This document shows, piece by piece, positions 1 through 6,438 of a stretch of DNA of 16,773 bases. How positions within the stretch are numbered: position 1 is the stretch's first letter; each line of letters begins with the position of its first letter. This DNA comes from Actinomycetota bacterium. Its GTDB lineage: Bacteria > Actinomycetota > Actinomycetes > Streptosporangiales > Streptosporangiaceae. Under the pieces are notes generated by a model. That model made no database searches, had not been told where the DNA came from, and was given only the letters and a program-made list of their open reading frames with translations. The stretch spans positions 10,974-27,746 of the forward strand of contig PMST01000510.1 of assembly GCA_003168295.1 (NCBI GenBank), read 5' to 3'. The position numbers were made by a program, and so were the translations under genes.

Positions 1-40
1 GATTTGCTCCTGGTCCAGCCGACAGCAAGAGGAGGACGCC

Positions 41-916
41 ATGACGTTCTGGGAAGACCTGATGACCGTACCGCACGAACTGCGCTTCGTTGATGTTGAT
101 GGGGTGCGGACCCGGGTCCTGCACGCCGGCAGCGGCACGCCGCTGATTTTGCTGCACGGGATCAGCGGGCACCTCGAGACCTACATCCCGGTCATGGAGG
201 CCCTGAGTGCCGAATTCGACGTCCACGCGATCGACATGCTTGCCCACGGCTTCACCGGCAAGCCCGGCGGCGATTACCCCGTCAGCCGGCTGGCGGCGCA
301 CGTTATCGGCTATCTGGACGCGATCGGTGCCGAGAAGGCTCACATCCTGGGCCTCTCGCAGGGCGGCTGGACCGCTGCGTTCCTCGCCGCTGAGCATCCC
401 GAACGGGTTGAGAGGCTGACCCTGGTCGTCAACGTGGGCAATCCGCACATGCCGATCGAGGAACTCGGTGCCTTGCTCGCCGAGACCACCAACAAGGCGG
501 TCTTCAGCGACGACCGGGAAGACACCCGGACCCGGATCGAGACGGTGATCTCGGACAAGACCAAGCTGACCGACGAGATTGTCGACATCCGCTTCCGGAT
601 CTATCAGCAGCCCGAGCTGCGCGCTGCGATGCCCGGCATCCTGGCCTCCACCGAGCCGGCGGTGTACCGGCGGGATTCCCTGACGCCGGCCCGGCTCGCC
701 TCGATCACAGCAGAGACGCTGATCGTTTGGTCCGAGGACGACCCGTCCGGGGCGCACGGCGGCGACTACTACCGCGACAATATCGCCAGCGCCAAGCTAG
801 TCCTATTCCGCGATGTCGGCCACTGGCCTCCGTACGAGCGTCCCGACGAGTTCGCCAAGCTGGTGATCCCGTTCCTGCTCGAGGGCCTGGACACGGTTCA
901 GGAAGAGACGATCTGA
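41..916 (+). CDS. Alpha/beta-fold hydrolase
   Basis: A 291-residue soluble alpha/beta hydrolase, probably cytoplasmic since no signal peptide is visible. The oxyanion-hole HG motif is at residues 39-40. The nucleophile elbow G-L-S-Q-G (104-108) places the serine at 106. The acid is Asp233 or Asp234 in the segment after the sixth strand (LIVWSEDD), and the base is His261 in DVGHW. Length and spacing fit the meta-cleavage-product hydrolase and epoxide-hydrolase-like branch, whose members cleave C-C bonds of ring-fission products or hydrolyse esters; the exact substrate cannot be read from the sequence. The ATG is set by a strong GGAGG at 31-35, five bases upstream. Its TGA overlaps the ATG of the MaoC gene, so the two are translationally coupled. 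The window starts just upstream, so its promoter is not visible. Confidence 0.9.
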   Translation: MTFWEDLMTVPHELRFVDVDGVRTRVLHAGSGTPLILLHGISGHLETYIPVMEALSAEFDVHAIDMLAHGFTGKPGGDYPVSRLAAHVIGYLDAIGAEKAHILGLSQGGWTAAFLAAEHPERVERLTLVVNVGNPHMPIEELGALLAETTNKAVFSDDREDTRTRIETVISDKTKLTDEIVDIRFRIYQQPELRAAMPGILASTEPAVYRRDSLTPARLASITAETLIVWSEDDPSGAHGGDYYRDNIASAKLVLFRDVGHWPPYERPDEFAKLVIPFLLEGLDTVQEETI

Positions 917-1425
917 TGCCGCTGGCCAGTGACCGGGAGCAGTTGCGGTACTTCGAGGACTTCGAGGTCGGGATGACGTCGGAGTTCGGCCCCCGGGCCA
1001 TCACCGAGGCCGAGATCATCGACTTCGCCGCTCAATGGGACCCGCAGCCGTTCCATCTCGACGGCGAGGCGGCCCGCGCGTCGATGTACGGCGGCCTCAT
1101 CGCCAGCGGCTGGCACACCGCGGTCGTCACGATGAGCATGCTGGCGACCAAGAGGCCGCTCACGGCCGGTGCCGGCTCGCCCGGGCTGGACGAACTGCGC
1201 TGGCTTGCCCCAGTGCGGGCCGGAGCGACGCTGCGGGGGTCGAGCGCCGTTTTCGAGACGCGAGCGTCGCAGTCTCGCCCCGCGATCGGCATCGTCCGGT
1301 CACGGGTCGAGACGGTCGATGACAGCGGTGCGGCCGTGCTCCGCTACCTGAGCACATTCTTCGTCCGCCGCCGGTGCTCTTCCGGAGACGTGCCGCCGCA
1401 CCTGCTGGCCGCAGGCAAGAAATAG
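916..1425 (+). CDS. MaoC-like hot-dog dehydratase/hydratase (module A)
   Basis: A 169-residue MaoC-type hot-dog protein, the usual length for a single-domain (R)-specific enoyl-CoA hydratase. The active-site pair is visible as W-D-P-Q-P-F-H, giving Asp42 and His47, followed by the conserved glycine-rich helix Y-G-G-L-I-A-S-G-W-H (59-67). Family members hydrate trans-2-enoyl-CoA to (R)-3-hydroxyacyl-CoA. I start it at the ATG at 916, because this overlaps the TGA of the hydrolase gene and yields the normal family N-terminus. The open frame runs further upstream, but that part is only a shadow of the hydrolase gene. It lies between a hydrolase and an acyl-CoA synthetase, consistent with side-chain degradation of a CoA thioester. 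A second, divergent MaoC gene ends module B at 14061. Confidence 0.85.
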   Translation: MPLASDREQLRYFEDFEVGMTSEFGPRAITEAEIIDFAAQWDPQPFHLDGEAARASMYGGLIASGWHTAVVTMSMLATKRPLTAGAGSPGLDELRWLAPVRAGATLRGSSAVFETRASQSRPAIGIVRSRVETVDDSGAAVLRYLSTFFVRRRCSSGDVPPHLLAAGKK

Positions 1426-1432
1426 GGTCGCC

Positions 1433-3154
1433 ATGACGGTTCAGCCGCCGATCCAGGGTTTCGCAGAGGCTGCCCGGGCCGTGACAGCCGCCGGCCAACG
1501 TTTCGAGCTCGTCACGGTCAGCGTCCGCGGACAGAGCTACCCCGCGTTTAAGGCGGCGCCGCCGACGCTGGGTCAGCTGTTCAGCGCTGCCCGCCAGCAT
1601 CAGGACCAGACGTTCGTGGTCTACGAGAGCGAGCGCTGGACCTTCGGTCAGGTGCTGGGCCAGGCCGACGCCCTCGGTGCCGCGCTAATCCGCCGTTACG
1701 GCGTCCGGCACGGCGACCGGGTGGCGATCGCCATGCGCAACTACCCCGAGTGGATCGTTGCCTTCGCTGCGATAACGTCCATCGGCGCGGTGTCGGTGTC
1801 GCTTAATGCCTGGGGGACGGAGCCCGAGCTGGATTTCGCCCTGGCCGACAGCGGTGCCCGGCTGCTCATCGCTGATGGCCCACGGATCAGGCGGACTGCC
1901 CAGACGCGACGGCGACTTGGCATCCGCGCGGTGGCCGTCCGGTCTCCGGCCGGGCCGGGCGAGGGCGTGGACAACTGGGCCGACGTTCTCGCGACTGCGG
2001 CCGGTCCACAGCCAGCAGACGTGCGCCCCGACGACGACGCCACTATCCTCTACACATCGGGAACTACCGGACGGCCCAAGGGCGCTGTATCTACGCACCG
2101 GTCGATTGTCCAGGCCCTTTTCGGGTTCGCCTGCCGGACGGCGATCGACGTGCAGCGGCGCCCGGAGGTCGCCGTCCCCGCCGGGCAGCGCGTGATGATC
2201 CTGGTTGTTCCGCTGTTCCACGTCACGGGATGCGTTCCCATCATGCTCTCGTGCTTCATCACCGGCTCTAAGCTGGTGATGATGCACCGCTGGGACCCGG
2301 AGAAGGCCCTGGAACTCATCGAGCGCGAGCGGGTGACGACCTTGCTCGGAGTACCCGCGCAGAGCTGGGACATGCTCGACTCGGTGGCCGTGAAGGAACA
2401 CGACCTGAGCAGTCTGCGGTTGATCGGTGGCGGGGGCGCACCAGCACCGCCAGTCCTCGTCCGTCGGCTGGCCGAGCAGTTCCCGGCCGCCGGCCCGGCG
2501 ATCGGCTACGGACTGACGGAGACCAACGGATACGGCACGGCTAACACCGGAGCGGACTACGTCGAGCATCCGGCCAGCGCCGGACGGCCTGCGCCCATCC
2601 TGGAACTCGACATAAGGAATGAGCAGGAGCAGTCGGTTCCAACCGGGCAGTCCGGCGAAATATGGATGCGCGGCGTGCATGTGTTCCGCGGCTATTGGCG
2701 GCAGCCGGACGCGACGGCGAGCAGCCTCGTCAACGGCTGGTTCAGGACGGGCGACATCGGGCACCTCGACGAGGAGGGATTCCTCTATATCGAGGACCGG
2801 CTCAAGGACGTGATCCTGCGCGGCGGCGAGAACATCTACTGCGCCGAGGTGGAGGCCGTCCTGCATGAGCATGACGGCATCAGGGATGTTGCGGTATTCG
2901 GGCTGGCAGATGCGAGGCTCGGGGAAGAGGTTGCCGCGGCCGTCGTCCTGAAGGCGGGCTCGGCTGTCTCAGCCGAGGATCTAGCGGACTTCACGGCCGG
3001 GCGTCTGGCCCCATTCAAGGTTCCGTCCAGATGGTTCATCGTGGCTGGGCAGCTGCCGCGCAGCGCCGTCGGCAAGGTGCTGAAACGAGAGCTGCAGGAG
3101 CGCTTCAGCTCGGCCGCCGATGGCGATCAGGCCGCCCGGCACGTTCGCTCCTGA
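1433..3154 (+). CDS. AMP-forming acyl-CoA synthetase (module A)
   Basis: A 573-residue member of the ANL superfamily (acyl/aryl-CoA synthetases), which activate a carboxylic acid with ATP to an acyl-AMP and transfer it to CoA. All core motifs are present: the phosphate-binding loop Y-T-S-G-T-T-G-R-P-K-G (207-217), G-Y-G-L-T-E-T (358-364), G-W-F-R-T-G-D (435-441), the hinge region D-R-L-K-D-V-I-L-R-G-G-E-N (455-467) and the catalytic lysine Lys548 in S-A-V-G-K-V. The roughly 40 N-terminal residues before the usual family start are an extension. The ATG lies 7 bases after the MaoC stop, with only a weak AGGG-like ribosome site, which suggests coupling. Substrate class (fatty, cyclic or aromatic acid) cannot be decided from the motifs. 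Confidence 0.93.
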   Translation: MTVQPPIQGFAEAARAVTAAGQRFELVTVSVRGQSYPAFKAAPPTLGQLFSAARQHQDQTFVVYESERWTFGQVLGQADALGAALIRRYGVRHGDRVAIAMRNYPEWIVAFAAITSIGAVSVSLNAWGTEPELDFALADSGARLLIADGPRIRRTAQTRRRLGIRAVAVRSPAGPGEGVDNWADVLATAAGPQPADVRPDDDATILYTSGTTGRPKGAVSTHRSIVQALFGFACRTAIDVQRRPEVAVPAGQRVMILVVPLFHVTGCVPIMLSCFITGSKLVMMHRWDPEKALELIERERVTTLLGVPAQSWDMLDSVAVKEHDLSSLRLIGGGGAPAPPVLVRRLAEQFPAAGPAIGYGLTETNGYGTANTGADYVEHPASAGRPAPILELDIRNEQEQSVPTGQSGEIWMRGVHVFRGYWRQPDATASSLVNGWFRTGDIGHLDEEGFLYIEDRLKDVILRGGENIYCAEVEAVLHEHDGIRDVAVFGLADARLGEEVAAAVVLKAGSAVSAEDLADFTAGRLAPFKVPSRWFIVAGQLPRSAVGKVLKRELQERFSSAADGDQAARHVRS

Positions 3155-3198
3155 TCAACCAGGGAAGCGCTGGCCTTGCACTATGGGCTCCCGTAGGG

Positions 3199-3228
3199 TA
3201 TCAAGGAACTAGATATCAAGAACCTTGT
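3199..3228. promoter_or_regulatory. Candidate operator region upstream of the Rieske gene
   Basis: An AT-rich patch in otherwise GC-rich DNA. The heptamer TATCAAG occurs at 3199-3205 and again at 3214-3220. The second copy belongs to a 16-base box at 3213-3228 (ATATCAAGAACCTTGT) that recurs, with one mismatch and in inverted orientation, at 4920-4935 upstream of the binding-protein gene. The core is a short dyad, CAAG-N3-CTTG. A possible promoter is TTGCAC (3176-3181), 17 bases, TATCAA (3199-3204), but the match is only fair. I infer a binding site for a regulator of both units. Confidence 0.45.
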
Positions 3229-3246
3229 CACTTAGGACGGCTGTCA

Positions 3247-3270
3247 GGCGGCCGAAAAGCTGAGGCCGCC
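3247..3270 (+). terminator. Hairpin between module A and the Rieske gene
   Basis: Perfect 7-bp stem GGCGGCC / GGCCGCC with a 10-base loop (GAAAAGCTGA), followed by an AT-rich patch but no real T run. It may terminate module A transcription, or it may be a leader structure of the Rieske mRNA if transcription starts near the box at 3213-3228. The Rieske start codon is 34 bases downstream. Confidence 0.4.
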
Positions 3271-3304
3271 ATATCACGAAGCGAGAAAGTGAGGCGAGGA
3301 CGCC

Positions 3305-4564
3305 ATGACCGATTCCGCCTTGACAGGCCGGGTCGACACCGGCACTGCCTACGGCCTGAAGCAGGGCACGTATGACGCGGCACTTACCGAGGTTGGGCCG
3401 GGTACTCCCGGCGGCGAGGCGCTGCGCAGGTACTGGCAGCCCGTGGCGTTGTCCCGCCAGGTCAGTGATCTTCCCAAGAAGGTCCGTCTGCTCGGCGAGG
3501 ACCTCATCCTGTTCCGAACCAGGCGGGGCCGGGCTGGCCTGGTGTACCCCCGCTGCATCCACCGTGGCTCGACCCTTGCCTACGGCAAGGTCGAGGACGA
3601 CGGCATCCGGTGCAACTACCATGGCTGGCTGTTCGGTCCCGAGGGTCACACCCTCGACCAGCCCTGCGAGCCGGACGGTGGCCTGAAGAAGCACAAGTAC
3701 CGGCAGCCCTGGTATCCCGTCGAGGAGCGCTACGGCATCGTGTTCGCCTACATGGGCCCGCCGGAGCGCAAGCCGTCGCTGCCGCGCTACAGCGTCCTCG
3801 AGAATGTGCCCGAGGGCCGGGTGCAGATCGTAACCGACCGGACCCGCATCCTCGGCGGTCCCGAGATTCTCCCGGCCAACTGGGTCCAGTCATATGAGAA
3901 CGTCGTCGATCCGTGGCACGTGTATGTCCTGCACAGCACATTGACCGGCACTCAGTTCTCCCGGCTGCTCACGGTGGTCCCGAAGATGACCTGGGAGTAC
4001 TCGGAGATTGGATTGCGTTCCATCAGCCGCCGCACCCTCGAAGACGGCACGATCTTCCGGCGGGTTTCCGAGCTGGTCCTGCCGAACGCCTGGATCGTGG
4101 CGCCGCCGACCGATGTGGAGTTCGGCCCCTGCCAGGAAGTCATGTGGCACCAGCCGATCGACGACACCCACACGCGGGTCTTCCTGGTCAAGAACACCAC
4201 CCCCGAGCTGGCCGAGGGATGGCTGGATCGCTCCCGCATGCCGCTGTATGACGGCAACACCAAGAACTGGTGGGAGCTGGACGAGGAAGGGCACCAGCGC
4301 TATCCGGGGGATTACGAGGCGCAGGCTGGCCAGGGCCCGATCACACTGCACTCGGAGGAGCACCTGGCTAGTAGCGACCGGGGCGTCAGCATGTACCGGC
4401 GGCAGTGGAAGCAGATCATCAAGGCCGTGGAGGCCGGCGAGCAGCCGATGAACGCCGACCTGACCCTGATAACGATCACCGCAGGCAATTACCTTGACAA
4501 GCCGACGGGCGCCCCGCAGCCGCCGAGCCCATCGAGCCGGGTCGGCGCGCCGCCCGCGCGGTAA
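3305..4564 (+). CDS. Rieske [2Fe-2S] aromatic ring-hydroxylating oxygenase, alpha subunit
   Basis: A 419-residue terminal oxygenase. The Rieske cluster ligands are Cys84 and His86 (C-I-H-R-G) and Cys103 and His106 (C-N-Y-H-G-W). The catalytic iron site follows in N-W-V-Q-S-Y-E-N-V-V-D-P-W-H with a histidine five residues on: His205 and His210 bind iron, and Asp202 is the conserved electron-bridging residue. Length and architecture fit the phthalate-dioxygenase-like, homomeric branch, which hydroxylates aromatic acids or O-demethylates aryl ethers using electrons from a separate reductase. No reductase, ferredoxin or beta subunit is in the window. The start has a GAGG ribosome site within GAGGACGCCATGAC, a 14-base string also found at the start of the first gene. 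It stands alone between two gaps carrying shared regulatory boxes. Confidence 0.93.
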   Translation: MTDSALTGRVDTGTAYGLKQGTYDAALTEVGPGTPGGEALRRYWQPVALSRQVSDLPKKVRLLGEDLILFRTRRGRAGLVYPRCIHRGSTLAYGKVEDDGIRCNYHGWLFGPEGHTLDQPCEPDGGLKKHKYRQPWYPVEERYGIVFAYMGPPERKPSLPRYSVLENVPEGRVQIVTDRTRILGGPEILPANWVQSYENVVDPWHVYVLHSTLTGTQFSRLLTVVPKMTWEYSEIGLRSISRRTLEDGTIFRRVSELVLPNAWIVAPPTDVEFGPCQEVMWHQPIDDTHTRVFLVKNTTPELAEGWLDRSRMPLYDGNTKNWWELDEEGHQRYPGDYEAQAGQGPITLHSEEHLASSDRGVSMYRRQWKQIIKAVEAGEQPMNADLTLITITAGNYLDKPTGAPQPPSPSSRVGAPPAR

Positions 4565-4901
4565 GGAAGCGCCGGCGATCATGTCCTCCTGGCTGCGGAC
4601 GGCACCGCGCCAGCCGACCCCGCCGAGGATGTCCCTGGTGTCGAGGCCGTGCCGTGCGGGACGTTCGGCCTGACGCGGCAAACTGGAGTGCACGTCGCCG
4701 TAGCCAGGGTTGAGCGTCGCCCGGTCAACCAGTGCCGACCCGTCCTGCAGCGAGCGGTCCAGGCCGCCGGCTGGAGGCGGCGCGCAGCACGGCGACCCGG
4801 AGTCCGGCCTCTTCGACCCGGCACGCCCCCGGCACGGGCCTGTGCGGGGGATCCCTCCCCGGTCTTGCCCGAACTCTTCCACCCAGCCCCGCGGCCATCA
4901 T
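4565..4901. other. Gap after the Rieske gene, no recognised gene
   Basis: No gene I recognise. On the minus strand a stretch open through about 4570-4790 has G/C-rich third positions and a balanced composition (for example L-Q-D-G-S-A-L-V-D-R-A-T-L-N-P), which could be a decayed coding remnant. The overlapping plus-strand frame is also G/C-rich at third positions, so this is weak. Small G+C hairpins occur, for example GCCGCC / GGCGGC at 4763-4768 and 4776-4781. Confidence 0.3.
4826..4850 (+). terminator. Possible terminator after the Rieske gene
   Basis: A 9-bp stem made of CCCCC+GCAC pairing with GTGC+GGGGG, with one bulged G at 4831 and a 6-base loop. There is no T run afterwards, as is common in actinobacteria. 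It lies about 260 bases after the Rieske stop and 50 bases before the regulatory patch of the binding-protein gene. Confidence 0.35.
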
Positions 4902-4953
4902 TTATCAAGCTTCATGATAACAAGGTTCTTGACATTGGTAGGCAACAATGTCA
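4902..4953. promoter_or_regulatory. Candidate operator/promoter region of the Liv-type importer
   Basis: An AT-rich patch with three overlapping signals. An imperfectly spaced dyad TTATCA / TGATAA sits at 4902-4907 and 4915-4920. The 16-base box shared in inverted orientation with 3213-3228 is at 4920-4935. A perfect 8-bp inverted repeat TGACATTG-N8-CAATGTCA spans 4930-4953. TTGACA at 4929-4934 matches a consensus -35 element, but no convincing -10 follows at 16-18 bases. The binding-protein start codon is at 5056, leaving a leader of roughly 100 bases. Confidence 0.5.
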
Positions 4954-5055
4954 CGCTGAGCGCACTATGGCGGATGCAGTACCGATGTAGCAGGAGCGCG
5001 AGGAAGCTCGCACAGCACGCCGCTCCGGAAAGCCGCCGCAAAACTAAGGAGAATC

Positions 5056-6264
5056 ATGAAATCGCGCTATCTCCTCGCGGCGGGTGCGCTCACCGTTGCC
5101 ACGGCTCTCATGCTCACAGCATGCAGCTCGTCCTCGGCCACACCGACATCCGCGAGCGCCTCGGCGGCGTCAGGGAAGCAACCGATTCAAATCGCCCTCC
5201 TCGGTGACATCACAGCGCCCTCGCTCGGCGGCGGCTCCCCGGAGACGGGCCAAGGCGCGACCGCCGCGGTGAACGCGATCAACAAGGCCGGGGGCATCAA
5301 CGGACGCAAGCTCGAACTCACGATCTGCAACACCGAGGGCGACCCCAACCAGGTGCTCGCGTGCGCGCGCCAGGTCGCCGACAACAAGAGCATCATCGCG
5401 GTCGTCGGTTCCTCGACGGTCGTCGGAAGCCCCGAGTCCGCGCTCCAAGACGCAGGACTCGCGGACTTCGGAGAGTTCCCAATACCCGGGCCGGACACCT
5501 CCAGCGCCGTCTCCTTCCCCATCATCGGCGGTCCGATCGTCGAGATCGAGTGTGCCTTGTCCCTCACCGCCCAGCGAATCAAGGCACGCAAGATGACCGT
5601 CGCTTACGAGGAGGTCCCCGCGGCCACTGCCGTCCTGCCGTTGATCTCGTCCATCGCCGGGGCCGAACACATAACGGTCGTCCACAAGATCGGGCTTCCC
5701 TCCACCGCGACCGACCTCTCGCCACAGGTCGCCACGGCGGACAGCGGGGTCGGGGCGACTATGTTGGCGACAGACCCGCAGCAAGAGCAGCAGTTCATCC
5801 TGGCGGCCAAGTCCAGCGGGTCGACCGTGCCGCTCGTGGCAGGCGACACCCTCACCCCGGCGTCGATCAAGGCGATGGGCTCGGCAGCCAACGGCGTGTA
5901 CGAGTGCGACGCGCTGCGGCCGGTTTCAACGGCCTTTGCCGGGGGGCGGCAGTTCCTCGCCGAAACCAGCTACCTAGGCAAAGGATTCGCCGTGGACGAC
6001 ACCTCCAAGAACGCCTGGCTCGCTGTCCACATGTTCGCCAACATCTTGAAGACGATGCCGACGATCACTCGCCAGTCGGTGCTCGCCAAGCTGAAGAACC
6101 TGCACAACGTCTCCGCTTACGGCTTCACGACGCCACTCACGACGGCGAGCACCTACAGCGGCCTCGGCGGCCAGTTCCCGAGGCTGTTCACGAGGACGGC
6201 CTTTTTCGAGAAGATCGAGAACGGGAATACCGTCGAGCTGCCGAACGGCGAGGTCCACTTCTAG
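5056..6264 (+). CDS. Branched-chain-amino-acid-type ABC transporter substrate-binding lipoprotein
   Basis: A 402-residue extracytoplasmic solute-binding protein of the Leu/Ile/Val (Peripla_BP_6) class. The N-terminus is a lipoprotein signal: Lys/Arg, a hydrophobic stretch, then lipobox L-T-A-C with lipidated Cys23 and a Ser/Thr/Ala-rich linker. The mature domain opens with I-Q-I-A-L-L-G-D-I and contains the G-A-T-A-A-V-N-A-I-N-K-A-G-G-I-N-G-R-K-L block typical of the family. Despite the family name, members also bind aromatic acids, amides and urea. Given the neighbours, an aromatic or organic-acid ligand is likely (inference). The ATG has AAGGAG at 5046-5051. The permease and ATPase genes follow after a hairpin and a short leader ORF. 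Confidence 0.93.
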   Translation: MKSRYLLAAGALTVATALMLTACSSSSATPTSASASAASGKQPIQIALLGDITAPSLGGGSPETGQGATAAVNAINKAGGINGRKLELTICNTEGDPNQVLACARQVADNKSIIAVVGSSTVVGSPESALQDAGLADFGEFPIPGPDTSSAVSFPIIGGPIVEIECALSLTAQRIKARKMTVAYEEVPAATAVLPLISSIAGAEHITVVHKIGLPSTATDLSPQVATADSGVGATMLATDPQQEQQFILAAKSSGSTVPLVAGDTLTPASIKAMGSAANGVYECDALRPVSTAFAGGRQFLAETSYLGKGFAVDDTSKNAWLAVHMFANILKTMPTITRQSVLAKLKNLHNVSAYGFTTPLTTASTYSGLGGQFPRLFTRTAFFEKIENGNTVELPNGEVHF

Positions 6265-6280
6265 CCCTGGTTGCCGATCG

Positions 6281-6315
6281 GCGTGGCCGCCGGCGCTCCG
6301 GGACGGCGGCCACGC
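6281..6315 (+). terminator. Strong hairpin between binding-protein and permease genes
   Basis: Perfect 12-bp stem GCGTGGCCGCCG / CGGCGGCCACGC (6281-6292 with 6304-6315) and an 11-base loop, beginning 17 bases after the binding-protein stop. No T run follows. In ABC importer operons such a structure commonly stabilises the upstream binding-protein mRNA or partly terminates, giving more binding protein than permease. That role here is inferred from position. Confidence 0.7.
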
Positions 6316-6366
6316 TGCACGGGCATTGCTGGCCGGGAGATTGCAATCAGGTAGGAGTTGGTAAGG

Positions 6367-6438
6367 ATGACCGAGACCCACCACATCGGTGCCTGCCGAA
6401 CAGCACACCCCGGCACCCTGGCGAGGCGGTCGGCGTGA
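6367..6438 (+). CDS. Possible 23-residue leader peptide coupled to the Liv permease
   Basis: A short ORF not long enough for usual gene calling. ATG at 6367, preceded by AGGAG at 6353-6357 (9 bases) and AAGG immediately upstream. It ends at TGA 6436-6438, which overlaps the GTG start of the permease fusion in the same GTGA arrangement used at other junctions here. The peptide begins M-T-E-T-H-H-I-G and is basic at the end, with no membrane segment or run of one amino acid that would suggest classical attenuation. It may serve to deliver ribosomes to the weakly marked GTG at 6435. It could also be chance; only the start site and overlap support it. Confidence 0.35.
   Translation: MTETHHIGACRTAHPGTLARRSA

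Noticed and set aside
1685..2872. 395-codon open frame on the minus strand
   Set aside because: It lies wholly inside the acyl-CoA synthetase gene, which has every family motif on the plus strand; its translation is repetitive Arg/Pro/His-rich with no domain.
3176..3204. Promoter TTGCAC-N17-TATCAA before the Rieske gene
   Set aside because: The -10 match is only fair and the sequence coincides with the TATCAAG repeat; mentioned within the regulatory entry but not called separately.
3890..4882. 330-codon minus-strand frame spanning the Rieske gene end and the gap
   Set aside because: Most of it is the antisense of the Rieske gene. Only the part in the gap was kept, as a weak coding-like observation.
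5361..6434. Extension of the permease fusion upstream to 5361
   Set aside because: This part overlaps the binding-protein gene in another frame and is Arg-rich with no family similarity; the GTG at 6435 gives the normal LivH N-terminus.
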